Shown: piece after piece, positions 19,162 to 28,885 of the stretch
How the letters are laid out: every line of letters begins with the position of its first letter
Position numbering within the stretch: the first letter of the stretch is position 1
Assembly (NCBI RefSeq): GCF_028826155.1
Contig: NZ_JAQGPN010000001.1
Coordinates: 248,001-312,000 of the forward strand
Source of the DNA: Mesorhizobium shangrilense
GTDB taxonomy: Bacteria; Pseudomonadota; Alphaproteobacteria; Rhizobiales; Rhizobiaceae
Length of the DNA: 64,000 bases
Reading direction: 5' to 3'
Notes under the pieces: model-generated
Told to the model about the DNA's origin: nothing
The model's database searches: none
Seen by the model: the letters and a program-made list of their open reading frames with translations, nothing else
Program-made: the position numbers and the translations under genes

Positions 19162-20841
19162 TCACATGCCCGGATAGACCGGCCCCTCGCCGCCCTGTGG
19201 CGGCACCCAGTTGATGTTCTGGTTGGGGTCCTTGATGTCGCAGGTCTTGCAGTGCACGCAGTTCTGCGCGTTGATGACGAAGCGGACGTCCTTGGCCTCG
19301 GGGTCGGCGGCGGCGTTGCCGTCCTTGTCGACCCATTCGTAGACCCCGGCCGGGCAATAGCGCGTCGACGGGCCGGCGAAGACGTCGTGCTCGGAGCGCA
19401 CCTGCAGCGCCATGTCGCCGACCTGGAGGTGGACCGGCTGGTCCTCCTCGTGATTGGTCGAGGACAGGAACACCGACGACAGCCGGTCGAAGGTCAAGAC
19501 GCCGTCGGGCTTCGGATAGGCGATCTTCCTGTGGTTGGCCGCCGGCTCCAGCGAGGCGGCGTCGGTCTTGCCGTGCTTCAGCGTGCCGAACAGCGAGAAG
19601 CCGAACAGCGAGTTGGTCCACATGTCGAGGCCGCCGAGCGCCACGCCCGCGGCGGTGCCGAAGCGCGACCACAGCGGCTTGACGTTGCGCACCTTCTTGA
19701 GATCCTTGCCGATGTCGGACGCCCGCCAGGCCGCCTCGTAGCCGGCCAGTTCGTCATGGGCGCGGCCGGAAGCGATCGCCTCGGCCACGTGCTCGGCCGC
19801 CAGCATGCCCGACAGCACCGCATTTTGCGACCCCTTGATGCGCGGCACGTTGACGAAGCCGGCCGAGCAGCCGATCAGGGCGCCGCCCGGGAAGGCCAGC
19901 TTCGGCACCGACTGCCAGCCGCCCTCGGTGATGGCGCGCGCGCCGTAGGAGATGCGCTTGCCGCCCTCGAAGACGCCGCGGATCGCCGGATGCGTCTTGA
20001 AGCGCTGGAACTCCTCGAACGGCGACAGCCAGGGATTCTTGTAGTTCAGGTGGACGACGAAGCCGACCGCCACCTGGTTGTCCTCGAGGTGGTAGAGGAA
20101 CGAGCCGCCGCCGGTCTTCATGTCGAGCGGCCAGCCGAAGGAATGCTGCACCAGGCCCGGCTTGTGGTTCTCCGGCTTGACCTGCCAGAGCTCCTTGAGG
20201 CCGATGCCGAACTTGCCGGGCTCGCGACCCTCGTCGAGGCCGTAGCGGGCGATCAGCTTCTTGGCCAGCGAGCCGCGCGCGCCCTCGCCGATCAGCACGT
20301 ACTTGCCCAAGAGCGCCATGCCGGGGGCGAAGGCCGGGCCATGCGTGCCGTCGCGCTCCACGCCCATGTCGCCGGTGACCACGCCGGTCACCGCACCCTG
20401 ATCGTCATAGATCAGGTCGGCGGCGGCAAAGCCCGGATAGATCTCGACGCCGAGCGCCTCGGCCTTCGCCGCCATCCACTTGCAGACGTTGCCGAGCGAG
20501 ACGATGTAGTTGCCGTGATTGTTCATCAACGGCGGCATCAGCAGGTTGGGCAGCCTGACCGAGCCGGCCGGCCCCAGCACCAGGAAATGGTCGTCGGTCA
20601 CCGGCGTCTTGAACGGATGGTCGTCGTCGTTGCGCCAGCCCGGCAGCAGCCGGTTGATACCGATCGGGTCGACCACTGCGCCGGACAGGATGTGCGCGCC
20701 GACCTCGCCGCCCTTCTCCAGCACCACGACCGACAGGTCCGGATTGACCTGCTTCAGGCGGATGGCGGCGGCGAGACCAGCAGGACCGGCGCCGACGATG
20801 ACGACGTCGAACTCCATGCTTTCCCGTTCGACTTCGCTCAT
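19162..20841 (-). CDS. Electron transfer flavoprotein-ubiquinone oxidoreductase (ETF-QO)
   Basis: A 559-aa membrane-associated flavo-iron-sulfur protein that passes electrons from reduced ETF to ubiquinone. It has an N-terminal FAD-binding motif [16 protein letters not shown] (about residues 10-25), the central [12 protein letters not shown] region and a C-terminal 4Fe-4S cluster region ([10 protein letters not shown], then [11 protein letters not shown]). It starts 52 bp after the molybdenum-hydroxylase gene on the same strand and downstream of etfAB, so it is probably the last gene of that operon. This placement would complete the chain from dehydrogenase to the quinone pool. Confidence 0.97.
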   Translation of the reverse strand: MSEVERESMEFDVVIVGAGPAGLAAAIRLKQVNPDLSVVVLEKGGEVGAHILSGAVVDPIGINRLLPGWRNDDDHPFKTPVTDDHFLVLGPAGSVRLPNLLMPPLMNNHGNYIVSLGNVCKWMAAKAEALGVEIYPGFAAADLIYDDQGAVTGVVTGDMGVERDGTHGPAFAPGMALLGKYVLIGEGARGSLAKKLIARYGLDEGREPGKFGIGLKELWQVKPENHKPGLVQHSFGWPLDMKTGGGSFLYHLEDNQVAVGFVVHLNYKNPWLSPFEEFQRFKTHPAIRGVFEGGKRISYGARAITEGGWQSVPKLAFPGGALIGCSAGFVNVPRIKGSQNAVLSGMLAAEHVAEAIASGRAHDELAGYEAAWRASDIGKDLKKVRNVKPLWSRFGTAAGVALGGLDMWTNSLFGFSLFGTLKHGKTDAASLEPAANHRKIAYPKPDGVLTFDRLSSVFLSSTNHEEDQPVHLQVGDMALQVRSEHDVFAGPSTRYCPAGVYEWVDKDGNAAADPEAKDVRFVINAQNCVHCKTCDIKDPNQNINWVPPQGGEGPVYPGM

Positions 20842-20893
20842 CTTCCCTCGCTGCGATTCGGCAAAACTATTGAGAATTTCGGGCGGCCGACGG

Positions 20894-22990
20894 TCACGCG
20901 CTCATGAGCGCGTCGACCAGCCTTTCCCGCGTCAAGGGAAGGTCGCGCATGCGCAGGCCGAGCGCACGGGACGCCGCGTTTCCGATTGCCGCGGCGACCG
21001 GCCCCTGCGAGGCCTCGCCGGCGCCGAGAGGCGGATTGGCGGGATCGGAGACGAATCGCGTCTCGATCTCGGGAATCTCCGAGAACCTGAGGATCGGATA
21101 GCCGCTCCAGTCGAAATCGGGCACGCGATCGTCCTCGACCTTGACCTCTTCCTTCAGCGTCCAGCTCGCTGCCTGGATCGCGCCGCCCTCGATCTGGCTG
21201 CGCGCGCCCTCCGGATTGACCAGCAGGCCGACATCGGCGCACAGCCACAGGCGCTCGAGCCTTACCTCCTCGTCCACCGCGACCTCGGCCACGGCCGCGA
21301 GCCAGGCGCCCTTGTTCTTGTAGCGGGCCGCGGCAATGCCCAGCGCGCGGCCTTCGCCCGCCGGATGGTTCCCCGGCCATCCGCTCATCTCGGCCGCACC
21401 CAGGAGCACGGCCCTGCACCGGTCGTCGCTCAGATGGCGCAGCCGGAAATCGAGCGGGTCGACGCCGGCGAGATCGGCCAGTTCGTCCATCGCCGACTCG
21501 ATGGCGAAGACATTCAGGTGGGCCCCCAGCGAACGCAGCGACGAGGTCCTGATGCGGCTTTGCGTGTTCAGGCGGACGGCGACCTGGTGGGCAGGAAAAT
21601 CGTAGATCGCGACCGCGTTGCGCGCCGCGCCGCCACCGGCGGCATCGGGCAGGTCGTCGACCTTTCCCGGCAGACGCGTCGCGTCGAGCGCTTCGGCCGA
21701 GCTGAGATTGACATGGCCGCCGAAGCCCGGCCGCTGGGCGTGCGGCTCGCTGGTGACGGAGATTTTCCACGAGGCCACGCGTCCGGCGCCGTCGAGCTCG
21801 GCGTCGACCTCCGCCGACATGGCCGCACCGAGCGGCCCGCGGGCGAGCTCGTCCTGGCGCGACCATTGCACCCGCACCGCCCGGCCAGAAAGCTCCATTG
21901 CGACAATCGCCGCGTCGAGCGCTGCGTCGTCGGCGCCGTTGTGGCCGTAGCAGCCGGAGCCATGCGCATGGATGACGCGCACGAGCGAGGGATCAAGCCC
22001 GAGGCACCGCGCGATCTGGCCGCGCAGCGGAAAGATGCCCTGCGAATGGCTCCAGACCGTGAGCCGGCCGGCGTCGAAATGCGCCAGCGCGCAGGACGGC
22101 CCAATCGACGCATGCGCGATGTGTGCGCGGGAATATCGGGCGGAGATGCTGGCGGAGCCGGCAGCCGGCGCCGCGGCGCCAAGGACAGTGCGCTTCTCGC
22201 CGGAGGTGGTGGCGGGCTGCCATAGGCCGGGCACCTTCTCCCAGCGGACGAACTTCTCGGCTTCGGAATGGGCGACGTGCACGGCAAACTCGTCCTCTGC
22301 GGCAAGGGCGAGGAAATCCTGCTTGCGAAGAACCTGGATGCCGGGAAAGCGGCGCTGCAGCCACGCCTCGTCGACTTCGACCAGGCGGGCAAGCCGGAAG
22401 GGCTGGCGCACGACGCGCACGTGCAGCATGTTCGGCAGCGCGAGATCGTGGATGAAACCGCCGCCGCTGCGCTTCTGCGCCATGTCGATGCGCGGACGGC
22501 TTTCGCCGACGGCGGCGTAGTCGCCGACCCGCTTCACCGGAACGTCGCCGGTGACATGCTGCCGCCAGTCGACGTCGGGCGCGAGCGACCAGAAATCGAG
22601 GCCGGTCGCCTCCCCGTCGAGGTGGACGCCTCCGTCGACGCACGACAGGCTGCCCGCATCGACGCCGAGCCGGGCCGCCGCGGCCTGGAGCAACGCAGCC
22701 TGAGCCTGCGCGGCCGCCAGCCGGATCGACGCGCCCGAGACCTCCACCGACTGGCTGCCGGCGGTGATGCCTTCGTCCGGCGAGCGGTCTGTGTCGGCCG
22801 GCATGAGCACGATGCGCTCGGGGCCCAGCGCGAGTTCGTCGGCGGCAATCTGGGCGAGAGCGGTCAGGATCCCCTGGCCGAGCTCGACCTTGCCGGAGGA
22901 GACCGCGACCACGCCTGCGCGGTCGAGCGATATCCACCGACCCAGCTCCGGGTTGTCCTGGATGCTCTTGGGCAGGGCATTGCCGATCAT
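20894..22990 (-). CDS. Molybdopterin-binding subunit, IorB/NicB-like aldehyde oxidase/xanthine dehydrogenase family
   Basis: A 698-aa large subunit of a two-subunit molybdenum hydroxylase, which uses water to hydroxylate a heterocycle or aldehyde. It has the IorB-type N-terminus (GKVELGQGILTALAQIAADEL), the GSCYGHNGADDA region and the C-terminal GAGEASQGP loop with the glutamate equivalent to the catalytic Glu of the family. There is no third FAD subunit nearby, as in isoquinoline 1-oxidoreductase and nicotinate dehydrogenase. Its ATG overlaps the stop of the 2Fe-2S subunit (ATGA). The substrate is unknown. The start within the 797-aa open frame is set by the conserved N-terminus. Confidence 0.88.
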   Translation of the reverse strand: MIGNALPKSIQDNPELGRWISLDRAGVVAVSSGKVELGQGILTALAQIAADELALGPERIVLMPADTDRSPDEGITAGSQSVEVSGASIRLAAAQAQAALLQAAAARLGVDAGSLSCVDGGVHLDGEATGLDFWSLAPDVDWRQHVTGDVPVKRVGDYAAVGESRPRIDMAQKRSGGGFIHDLALPNMLHVRVVRQPFRLARLVEVDEAWLQRRFPGIQVLRKQDFLALAAEDEFAVHVAHSEAEKFVRWEKVPGLWQPATTSGEKRTVLGAAAPAAGSASISARYSRAHIAHASIGPSCALAHFDAGRLTVWSHSQGIFPLRGQIARCLGLDPSLVRVIHAHGSGCYGHNGADDAALDAAIVAMELSGRAVRVQWSRQDELARGPLGAAMSAEVDAELDGAGRVASWKISVTSEPHAQRPGFGGHVNLSSAEALDATRLPGKVDDLPDAAGGGAARNAVAIYDFPAHQVAVRLNTQSRIRTSSLRSLGAHLNVFAIESAMDELADLAGVDPLDFRLRHLSDDRCRAVLLGAAEMSGWPGNHPAGEGRALGIAAARYKNKGAWLAAVAEVAVDEEVRLERLWLCADVGLLVNPEGARSQIEGGAIQAASWTLKEEVKVEDDRVPDFDWSGYPILRFSEIPEIETRFVSDPANPPLGAGEASQGPVAAAIGNAASRALGLRMRDLPLTRERLVDALMSA

Positions 22991-23466
22991 CGGTCGGTTC
23001 CGCCCAGCTTCGTCGCCGCGCGCTCGACGGCGCGCAGGATGCCGCCGTGCGCCCCGCAGCGGCAGAGATGGGGGTCGAGGGCGGCGACGATCGCATCGCG
23101 GCCCGGGCGGCGCTCCGACTTGAGGAACGCGTAGGCGCTCATGAGGATGCCGGGGATGCAATAGCCGCATTGGCCGGCCTGCTCGTGTTCGAACGCGTCG
23201 AGCAGGGCAACCCCGACAGGATCGTCTGCCAGCGCCTCGGGCGTCGTCACGTGGCAGCCCCCAAGCGCGGAAACGGGCAGCGTGCACGAATAGCGCGGCT
23301 GCCCGTCAATGCTCACCATGCATGCGCCGCACTGCTCCAGGCCGCAGCCGAAATGCGCTGCCTTGAGATCGAGCCGGTTCCTGAGCGCGAAGAGAAGCGG
23401 CTCGTCGCCCGCAGGCTCCAGCGTCACCTCCGCCCCGTTGAGATGAAAGGAGATGGCGGCGCTCAC
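22987..23466 (-). CDS. 2Fe-2S subunit of the molybdenum hydroxylase (IorA-like)
   Basis: A 159-aa subunit with a plant-type ferredoxin N-terminal domain (HFGCGLEQCGACMVSIDG, then a fourth Cys in YSCTLP) and a helical C-terminal domain with the second cluster (GQCGYCIPGILMSA and PHLCRCGAHGGILRA). It relays electrons from the Mo site to an external acceptor. It starts with GTG overlapping the AraC-regulator stop (GTGA), and its stop overlaps the start of the large subunit, so the three genes are coupled. Confidence 0.92.
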   Translation of the reverse strand: MSAAISFHLNGAEVTLEPAGDEPLLFALRNRLDLKAAHFGCGLEQCGACMVSIDGQPRYSCTLPVSALGGCHVTTPEALADDPVGVALLDAFEHEQAGQCGYCIPGILMSAYAFLKSERRPGRDAIVAALDPHLCRCGAHGGILRAVERAATKLGGTDR

Positions 23467-24515
23467 GAGTTGCCTCCCACCGCCGTCTCCAGCGCGGAGC
23501 GCTTTGCGGGCCCATGCCACTGAGGGGCACGGTGGCGCAAAATACTGGCATCGGCGCCGGCCTTGGCCGCGAGGCTTTCGTTGGCCCGTTTCAACCGATA
23601 GGCAGTGGGCGTCATCCCGACCGAATTCTTGAAGGCACGCAGGAAATACTTCTCGTCGTTGTAGCCGACGGAATAGGCGATCTGGCCGATCGAATCGTCG
23701 GTGAGCACCAGCCGCTCGCGGGCATCCTCGATGCGCATCTCGCGGATCAGCGTGTTGAAGCTCGTGCCGGTGTACTGTCGGATCAGGGCGCAGAGCCGGC
23801 TCTTGGAGAGGCGGGCGGCATCCGCCGCCTCGCTGAGGCTCGGACCAAGCGTGTAGTTCTCGCCGATGAACTCGGCGATGCGGCGCATGTGGCTGCTGTC
23901 GCGCCCCATCACGGGCAGCCTGGTCGAAAGCTCGGCGAATTCGGCCTCGTAGTCCTGGCACAGGGCGGCCAGCATCAGCGTCAGCTCCGCGCGCACGATC
24001 TCCATCTCGCAGATCCGTTCGGAACCATGCTGGGCGATCATGGAGGCGATGGCCCGTTCCGTCCGCTCGATCTGCGGCCCCTGAAGCAGGAACGAGACAT
24101 GGTTCTGCCAGGCGAAGGGCGTCAGCTCGGGCGCCAGCCGGACCAGTTCCGCAACCGGATACGACCGGGTGATGCTGGGCCGCAGGAGATCAAGATCGAA
24201 GTAGATGAGGACGCAGCGGGTCCCTCGATCGTACCTGACCTGGTGGGGCACCATCGGAGCGATGAAGTAGATCGAACCGGGCCTCGGCTTGTGCGAGGTC
24301 AGGCCGATCCGCATCGCCGGTGCATCCGACATGAAATAGACGATCTGGAAGTAGTCGTGCTTGTGGGCCGGGTAGAGGCGCTGGGTGTCCTCCACCATCC
24401 TTATGTGGAAGCGCGGACTTCCCGATCGGTCGAGGGCGTAGGAGCGGAACGGAGCGGCAAGGCTCGGGTCCTCTGTATCGCATTCGCGACGAAGGCGTGC
24501 CGACTTGTCGATCAT
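23463..24515 (-). CDS. AraC family transcriptional regulator
   Basis: A 350-aa regulator with an N-terminal cupin-like sensing domain (HKHDYFQIVYFM near residue 50, then PRPGSIYFIAPMVPHQV) and two C-terminal HTH motifs (about 235-330, including SLSEAADAARLSKSRLCALIRQYTG and the signature FNTLIREMRIEDARERL...IGQIAYSVGYNDEKYFLRAFK). ATG 24515 has a perfect GGAGGA ribosome-binding sequence; the longer frame adds 10 residues. It is embedded between etfA and the molybdenum hydroxylase, so it probably controls this operon. A candidate binding site lies upstream of the acyl-CoA dehydrogenase gene. Confidence 0.92.
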   Translation of the reverse strand: MIDKSARLRRECDTEDPSLAAPFRSYALDRSGSPRFHIRMVEDTQRLYPAHKHDYFQIVYFMSDAPAMRIGLTSHKPRPGSIYFIAPMVPHQVRYDRGTRCVLIYFDLDLLRPSITRSYPVAELVRLAPELTPFAWQNHVSFLLQGPQIERTERAIASMIAQHGSERICEMEIVRAELTLMLAALCQDYEAEFAELSTRLPVMGRDSSHMRRIAEFIGENYTLGPSLSEAADAARLSKSRLCALIRQYTGTSFNTLIREMRIEDARERLVLTDDSIGQIAYSVGYNDEKYFLRAFKNSVGMTPTAYRLKRANESLAAKAGADASILRHRAPQWHGPAKRSALETAVGGNS

Positions 24516-24560
24516 TGCTCCTCCCATCTCGGTTCCCCTTTCCACGGGCGATGAAAAAGC

Positions 24561-25511
24561 TTACGCGCTCGCTTCGCCCGCAACCATCGTGTGCAATTCC
24601 GGGACCGCCTCGAACAGATCCGCGACCAGGCCATAGTCGGCGACCTGGAAGATCGGCGCGTCGGGGTCCTTGTTGATCGCGACGATCACCTTGGAATCCT
24701 TCATGCCGGCGAGATGCTGGATCGCTCCGGAGATGCCACAGGCGATGTAGAGCTCCGGCGCGATGATCTTGCCCGTCTGGCCGACCTGGAGGTCGTTCGA
24801 GACATAGCCGGCGTCCACCGCGGCGCGGCTGGCGCCGATCGCTGCGCCCAGCGTATCGGCCAACGGCGCCAGAACCGTCTCGAAATTCTCGGCCGAGGCC
24901 AGCGCGCGTCCACCCGACACGACGATCCGAGCACCGGCAAGCTCGGGCCGTTCGGACGCCGACATCTCGTTGCGGACAAAGGAGGAGCGCTCGGGATCGG
25001 CGGGGATCGCCACCGCCTCGATCGGCCGCGCGTCCGACACGGTCGCGGCGGCGGGGAAGGACGAGGCGCGAACGGTCAGGACCTTCCTGGCGTCGGCGGA
25101 GCGAACGGTCTGGATGACGTTGCCGGCATAGATGGGGCGCTGGAACAGGTCCGGGCCTTCGACGGCGATGACGTCGGATACCTGCATGACGTCAAGGAGC
25201 GCGGCCACGCGGGGCATGACGTTCTTGCCGCTTGTCGTCGAAGGGGCGAGCAGCGCATCGTATCCGCCGGAAAGGCCGACGACGAGTGCGGCGACGGGCT
25301 CTGCGAGCCGGTTGGCAAGGCTGGGATCGTCGGCGAACAGCACCTTGGCGACGCCGTCCAGACGCGCGGCCGCCTCCGCGGCAGGCCGGCAGCCGGACCC
25401 GGCAACCAGCACATGGACCTCGCCGCTGATGCGGACTGCGGCCGAGACGGCCTTGGCCGTGGCCTCGTCGAGCTCTGTATCCTGGTGTTCGGCCAGAACG
25501 AGAATGGTCAT
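24561..25511 (-). CDS. etfA: Electron transfer flavoprotein alpha subunit
   Basis: A 316-aa ETF alpha subunit with the N-terminal ILVLAEHQ strand, the conserved VSGGRAL turn and the FAD-binding C-terminal signature [28 protein letters not shown]...[22 protein letters not shown]. It carries electrons from acyl-CoA dehydrogenase-type enzymes to ETF-QO. ATG 25511 shares one base with the etfB stop (TGATG) and has an AGGAG ribosome-binding sequence. Confidence 0.97.
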   Translation of the reverse strand: MTILVLAEHQDTELDEATAKAVSAAVRISGEVHVLVAGSGCRPAAEAAARLDGVAKVLFADDPSLANRLAEPVAALVVGLSGGYDALLAPSTTSGKNVMPRVAALLDVMQVSDVIAVEGPDLFQRPIYAGNVIQTVRSADARKVLTVRASSFPAAATVSDARPIEAVAIPADPERSSFVRNEMSASERPELAGARIVVSGGRALASAENFETVLAPLADTLGAAIGASRAAVDAGYVSNDLQVGQTGKIIAPELYIACGISGAIQHLAGMKDSKVIVAINKDPDAPIFQVADYGLVADLFEAVPELHTMVAGEASA

Positions 25512-26260
25512 CACAGGACTCCTGCTTCGGTGCGCAGCTTGTCGACCAGTTCGGCGACCGAGCCGACCTTGACGCCTGCCTTGCGGGTCGCCGGCTCGTG
25601 CACGCGCACGACGGTCAGCCGCGGCTCGACGGCGACGCCGTAGTCGGCAGGCGTCTTCTCCTCGATAGGCTTCTTCTTCGCCTTCATGATGTTGGGCAGC
25701 GACGCGTAGCGCGGCTCGTTCAGCCGCAGGTCGGCGGTGACAAGCGCGGGTAGCGGCAAGGCGACGGTCTGCAGGCCGCCATCGACCTCGCGGGTCACCT
25801 CGATCGCCGCATCGCCGACAGCGATCTTCGAGGCGAACGTGCCCTGCCCCCAGCCAAGCAGGGCAGCCAGCATCTGCCCGGTCTGGTTGCTGTCGTCGTC
25901 GATCGCCTGCTTGCCGACGATGACCAGATCGGGCTTCTCGGCCTCCGCCATCCCCTTTAGGATCTTGGCGACGGCAAGAGGCTCCACTGCGGAATCCGCG
26001 CGTACCAGCAGTCCGCGGTCGGCGCCCATGGCAAGCGCCGTGCGCAGCGTTTCCGCCGACTTGTCGGAGCCGATCGACGCGACCACGATCTCGGTCGCGC
26101 GGCCGGCCTCCTTTAGGCGAAGCGCCTCTTCGACGGCGATCTCGTCGAACGGGTTCATGGTCATCTTGACGTTTGCCAGATCGACGCCCGAGCCATCGGC
26201 CAGGGCACGCACCTTGACGTTGGGATCGGCAACCCTTTTCACGGCAACCAGTATCTTCAT
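25511..26260 (-). CDS. etfB: Electron transfer flavoprotein beta subunit
   Basis: A 249-aa ETF beta subunit with a normal-length AMP-binding domain. The start [17 protein letters not shown] is characteristic, as are the [24 protein letters not shown] segment and the [24 protein letters not shown] signature. It forms the ETF heterodimer with EtfA. It lies 62 bp after the acyl-CoA dehydrogenase gene. Confidence 0.97.
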   Translation of the reverse strand: MKILVAVKRVADPNVKVRALADGSGVDLANVKMTMNPFDEIAVEEALRLKEAGRATEIVVASIGSDKSAETLRTALAMGADRGLLVRADSAVEPLAVAKILKGMAEAEKPDLVIVGKQAIDDDSNQTGQMLAALLGWGQGTFASKIAVGDAAIEVTREVDGGLQTVALPLPALVTADLRLNEPRYASLPNIMKAKKKPIEEKTPADYGVAVEPRLTVVRVHEPATRKAGVKVGSVAELVDKLRTEAGVL

Positions 26261-26322
26261 CTCGTCCTCCCTGCGGCCGGGGCGGGCTGCGCCCACAGGC
26301 GCCGCCACCCCAGCCGGCAACC

Positions 26323-27567
26323 TCAGTTCTCGGGGCCGGCGTACTTGCCGGCGGTGGCAGGGAACATGTTCTTGATGATCTTCATGCGGCTGACGTCCAC
26401 CGTGGCGTCCATGTGCAGGAATATCGCAGCGTCGCGGAACAGCTTCTCGATGCCGAACTCGAGCATCGCGCCATTCCCGCCGTGAAGTTCGAGCGCATGG
26501 GTTGCGACCTTCATGATCTCCTCGGAAGCATAGACCTTCGCCATGTTGCAGAGGATGTCGGCATCGGGATGTGCTTCGTCGACCGCCTTGGCCGCGCGCT
26601 CGACCAGCGAGCGGACCGCCTCGATGCGGGTGGCCATGTCGGCAAGCCGCAGCGCCACGGCCTGATGCTTGATGAGGATTCGCCCGCCCTGGACGTAGTT
26701 CTGGACATAGTCCGCCGTGCGCTCGAAGCAAGCCACGCCGACGCCGAGGTTCTTCGCGGCCTGGATGATCTTGCCGGCGCGGAAGTACTGGCCGGCGGAT
26801 GCGAGCGCGGTGCTCTTGACGAGCAGGTGGTCAGCCGGGACACGGCAGTCCTCGAAGACCAGCTCGCCGTTGTTCATGAAGCGGCAGCCCATGGTCTCGT
26901 TGCACTTTGTGATGGTGAGACCGGGCGTGCCGCGCGGCACCAGGAAGCTCGACGTGCCCTGCAGCATGCCGACCGACGGATCGGTGTTGGCGTAGACGAC
27001 GTAGAGGCTGGCGTCAAAACCGTTCGAGATGAACTGCTTGCGGCCGTTGATCACCCAATGGTCGCCGTCCAGCACCGCCTTGGTGTGCATGGAGGCTTCC
27101 GGAACGTTGTAGGGCAGCCAGCGGTCGGATGCGCCGCGCGGCTCGGTCAGGCAGTGCGCCAGGAGAAACTTCGGATCCTCCAGGAGACGCGGGAACCACT
27201 TCTCCTGAAGGTGCTTGGGAGCAAACTGGCGCAGGACGATCGAGACCTTCCAGTTCTGGACGAGCTTGTCGGCAAGACCCGAATCACCGCGAGCGATCTC
27301 CTCGGAGATGAGGGCGAAGGTACGGACCTCGGTTTCCTTCTCGAGGTCGATGCCGCCAAACTCCTCAGGCACGCCGAGCGTGCGGACGCCGATCGCATCG
27401 GCGCCTTCGAGGACCGAATCCGGCAGGCGCTCGCCGGGGCTCATGTCCCATTCACGCTGCCAGTTCGAGCGGATGAAGGGGGTCACCACATCGTCCACAA
27501 ACGACCGGCAGCTGTCGCGCATCAGGCGCTGCTCCTGCGACAAGGACCCATCGTCGGCGTGAATCAT
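26323..27567 (-). CDS. Acyl-CoA dehydrogenase family protein with Asp at the catalytic-base position
   Basis: A 414-aa flavoenzyme with all three acyl-CoA dehydrogenase domains: helical N-terminus (1-130), beta domain ([13 protein letters not shown], then GRKQFISNG) and helical C-terminus ([22 protein letters not shown]). The family makes a 2,3-double bond in an acyl-CoA thioester and passes electrons to ETF, encoded next to it. In the common YEGT motif that supplies the catalytic Glu, this protein reads HMDAT, placing Asp387 there. It heads the etfBA-araC-molybdenum hydroxylase-ETF-QO operon. The substrate is unknown; some crotonobetainyl-CoA reductase-type and cyclic-acyl-CoA dehydrogenases also deviate in this region. 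Confidence 0.93.
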   Translation of the reverse strand: MIHADDGSLSQEQRLMRDSCRSFVDDVVTPFIRSNWQREWDMSPGERLPDSVLEGADAIGVRTLGVPEEFGGIDLEKETEVRTFALISEEIARGDSGLADKLVQNWKVSIVLRQFAPKHLQEKWFPRLLEDPKFLLAHCLTEPRGASDRWLPYNVPEASMHTKAVLDGDHWVINGRKQFISNGFDASLYVVYANTDPSVGMLQGTSSFLVPRGTPGLTITKCNETMGCRFMNNGELVFEDCRVPADHLLVKSTALASAGQYFRAGKIIQAAKNLGVGVACFERTADYVQNYVQGGRILIKHQAVALRLADMATRIEAVRSLVERAAKAVDEAHPDADILCNMAKVYASEEIMKVATHALELHGGNGAMLEFGIEKLFRDAAIFLHMDATVDVSRMKIIKNMFPATAGKYAGPEN

Positions 27568-27600
27568 CTTCTGCTCCCATCAGTGTTGGCAAATGGCAGG

Positions 27601-27620
27601 TTTCATAGGCTTTCATAGGC
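27601..27620. repeat. Tandem 10-bp direct repeat upstream of the acyl-CoA dehydrogenase gene
   Basis: TTTCATAGGC occurs twice head to tail, 34-53 bp upstream of the acyl-CoA dehydrogenase ATG. One-turn spacing could place a regulator on one DNA face, but it could also be chance. Confidence 0.4.
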
Positions 27621-27637
27621 CTGCCAAGGTGCCCTAA

Positions 27638-27647
27638 CTGGTACCAG
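27638..27647. promoter_or_regulatory. Palindrome CTGGTACCAG in the acyl-CoA dehydrogenase promoter region
   Basis: A perfect 10-bp palindrome lies 71-80 bp before the ATG, between the direct repeat and the AraC-like site. It could be an operator for a dimeric regulator; no matching regulator is evident. Confidence 0.35.
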
Positions 27648-27680
27648 CCACGTTTATTTCCGATCAGGCCGCGGAGTCCC

Positions 27681-27720
27681 CTTGTGGTGGATTATCGTCC
27701 AAAATCGAGTGGACATTTCG
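27681..27720. promoter_or_regulatory. Candidate AraC-type binding site A
   Basis: On the minus strand a segment TGGACGATAATCCACCACAA (plus 27682-27701) shares 19 of 22 positions with a segment at 44337-44356. It lies 115-136 bp upstream of the acyl-CoA dehydrogenase ATG. A second element, ATGTCCACTC, lies 21 bp away in direct orientation, the two-turn spacing typical of AraC/XylS regulators. Confidence 0.5.
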
Positions 27721-27793
27721 CGCGCATGATCGGCAAACGGCAGGCGGGCCGCGGCGCTCCGCCCCGCCCCGCCGCTCTTCACACAACGGCTTC

Positions 27794-28846
27794 TCAGCCC
27801 CTGAAGCGATCCGCCAGCCAGTCGGCGACAAGCGGCCGATAGAGCCAGGGGATGTTGTTGCAGACGTGGTTGCCGGTCGGCATCACATGCAGTTCAGCGC
27901 CCGCAGTGCAGGCATCCGCGCATTTCTGCGCCTCCGACGGCGGAAAGATCTTGTCGCGCCCGCCATGCAGGACGAGTGCGGGAGCCGCCGGCGCGGGGGC
28001 GCCCGCAAGCGTGAAGCGGCGAGCGCTCTCTACCACATCGGCGCCGCCCAGCGCGAAGGTCATGTTGTCCTGGTAGACCTTCGGCAGGGCCGGCCAGAGC
28101 GCGCCGAGGTCGTAGAAGCCGTTGATCGAAATCACGCCCGCCAGGCCTTTGAGCGCGGACGCGGCCCGCAACGCGAGAAAGCCGCCGAAGGCCATGCCGA
28201 CCAGCCCCACCTGACCCGACAGGCCCGGCTTGCCGCTGACCGCGGCGATCGCGGCGGCAATCGCCGGGGCAATGTCGGCGCGCAGATGGCCGTGCGCACG
28301 CCCTTCTCCCTGACCCGGGCCGTCCAGCGACAGCGTCGCCATGCCCCGGATGAGGAAGTGCCGCTCGAGTGCGGGGAACTCCTCCTTGGTGGAATCGGAG
28401 CCGGGGATGATCAAGGCCAGCGGATGCGGCCCGGCGCCCTGCGGCAGGCGCAGGCATCCGCGCAGGACCCCGCCCTCGAAGGGCACCTCGATCAGCTCGC
28501 CGGGAACTTCCAGCAAGGGCGCAGCCTTCCGGTAAAGCTCGACCTTGCGGGCGGCCGCCTTCTCCTTGGCCGCGAGGTCTTCGAAGGCCATGAACTGCCC
28601 GAAATGATAGAAGAGGCTGGCGCGGGCGAAGGCCTCTCCCGCGGTGATTCTCCGGCCGGCGGCGAGCGCCTCCGCGCCCATGGCGGCGTGGCGGTCACCC
28701 TCGGCGCTCCACGCGGGCAGCCAGTTTTCCCAGACGCCCGCGCTTTCGATCACGGCCTTGGCCGTGGCCGAGGGAATGCCGGCTACCTCCATGCGCGGGA
28801 GCCAGTGCTCGACCACGCTCAGCAACCTGTTTTCAGTCTCGCCCAT
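27794..28846 (-). CDS. Alpha/beta-hydrolase family protein with Ala in place of the nucleophilic Ser
   Basis: A 350-aa protein resembling the 2,6-dihydroxypseudooxynicotine hydrolase/FrsA group: a helical N-terminal domain (about 1-115) then an alpha/beta-hydrolase core. The oxyanion-side ALIIPGSDSTKEEF, the acid LVLHGGRDKIFP and the histidine TGNHVCN are present. The nucleophile elbow reads GMAFG with Ala219 where GxSxG is expected (codon GCC). It may be inactive as a classical hydrolase or use a different chemistry. ATG 28846 is preferred over an upstream TTG. It is the last gene of the LacI-associated operon, 33 bp after the carbonic-anhydrase-like gene. Confidence 0.82.
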   Translation of the reverse strand: MGETENRLLSVVEHWLPRMEVAGIPSATAKAVIESAGVWENWLPAWSAEGDRHAAMGAEALAAGRRITAGEAFARASLFYHFGQFMAFEDLAAKEKAAARKVELYRKAAPLLEVPGELIEVPFEGGVLRGCLRLPQGAGPHPLALIIPGSDSTKEEFPALERHFLIRGMATLSLDGPGQGEGRAHGHLRADIAPAIAAAIAAVSGKPGLSGQVGLVGMAFGGFLALRAASALKGLAGVISINGFYDLGALWPALPKVYQDNMTFALGGADVVESARRFTLAGAPAPAAPALVLHGGRDKIFPPSEAQKCADACTAGAELHVMPTGNHVCNNIPWLYRPLVADWLADRFRG

Positions 28847-28885
28847 TCTCAATGCCCTTCTTGGCGCCAGAGCGCCGTTGTGCGT

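Noticed and set aside
19252..20907. A 551-aa open frame antisense to the ETF-QO gene
   Set aside because: Shadow of a well-supported gene with biased composition and no recognisable domain.
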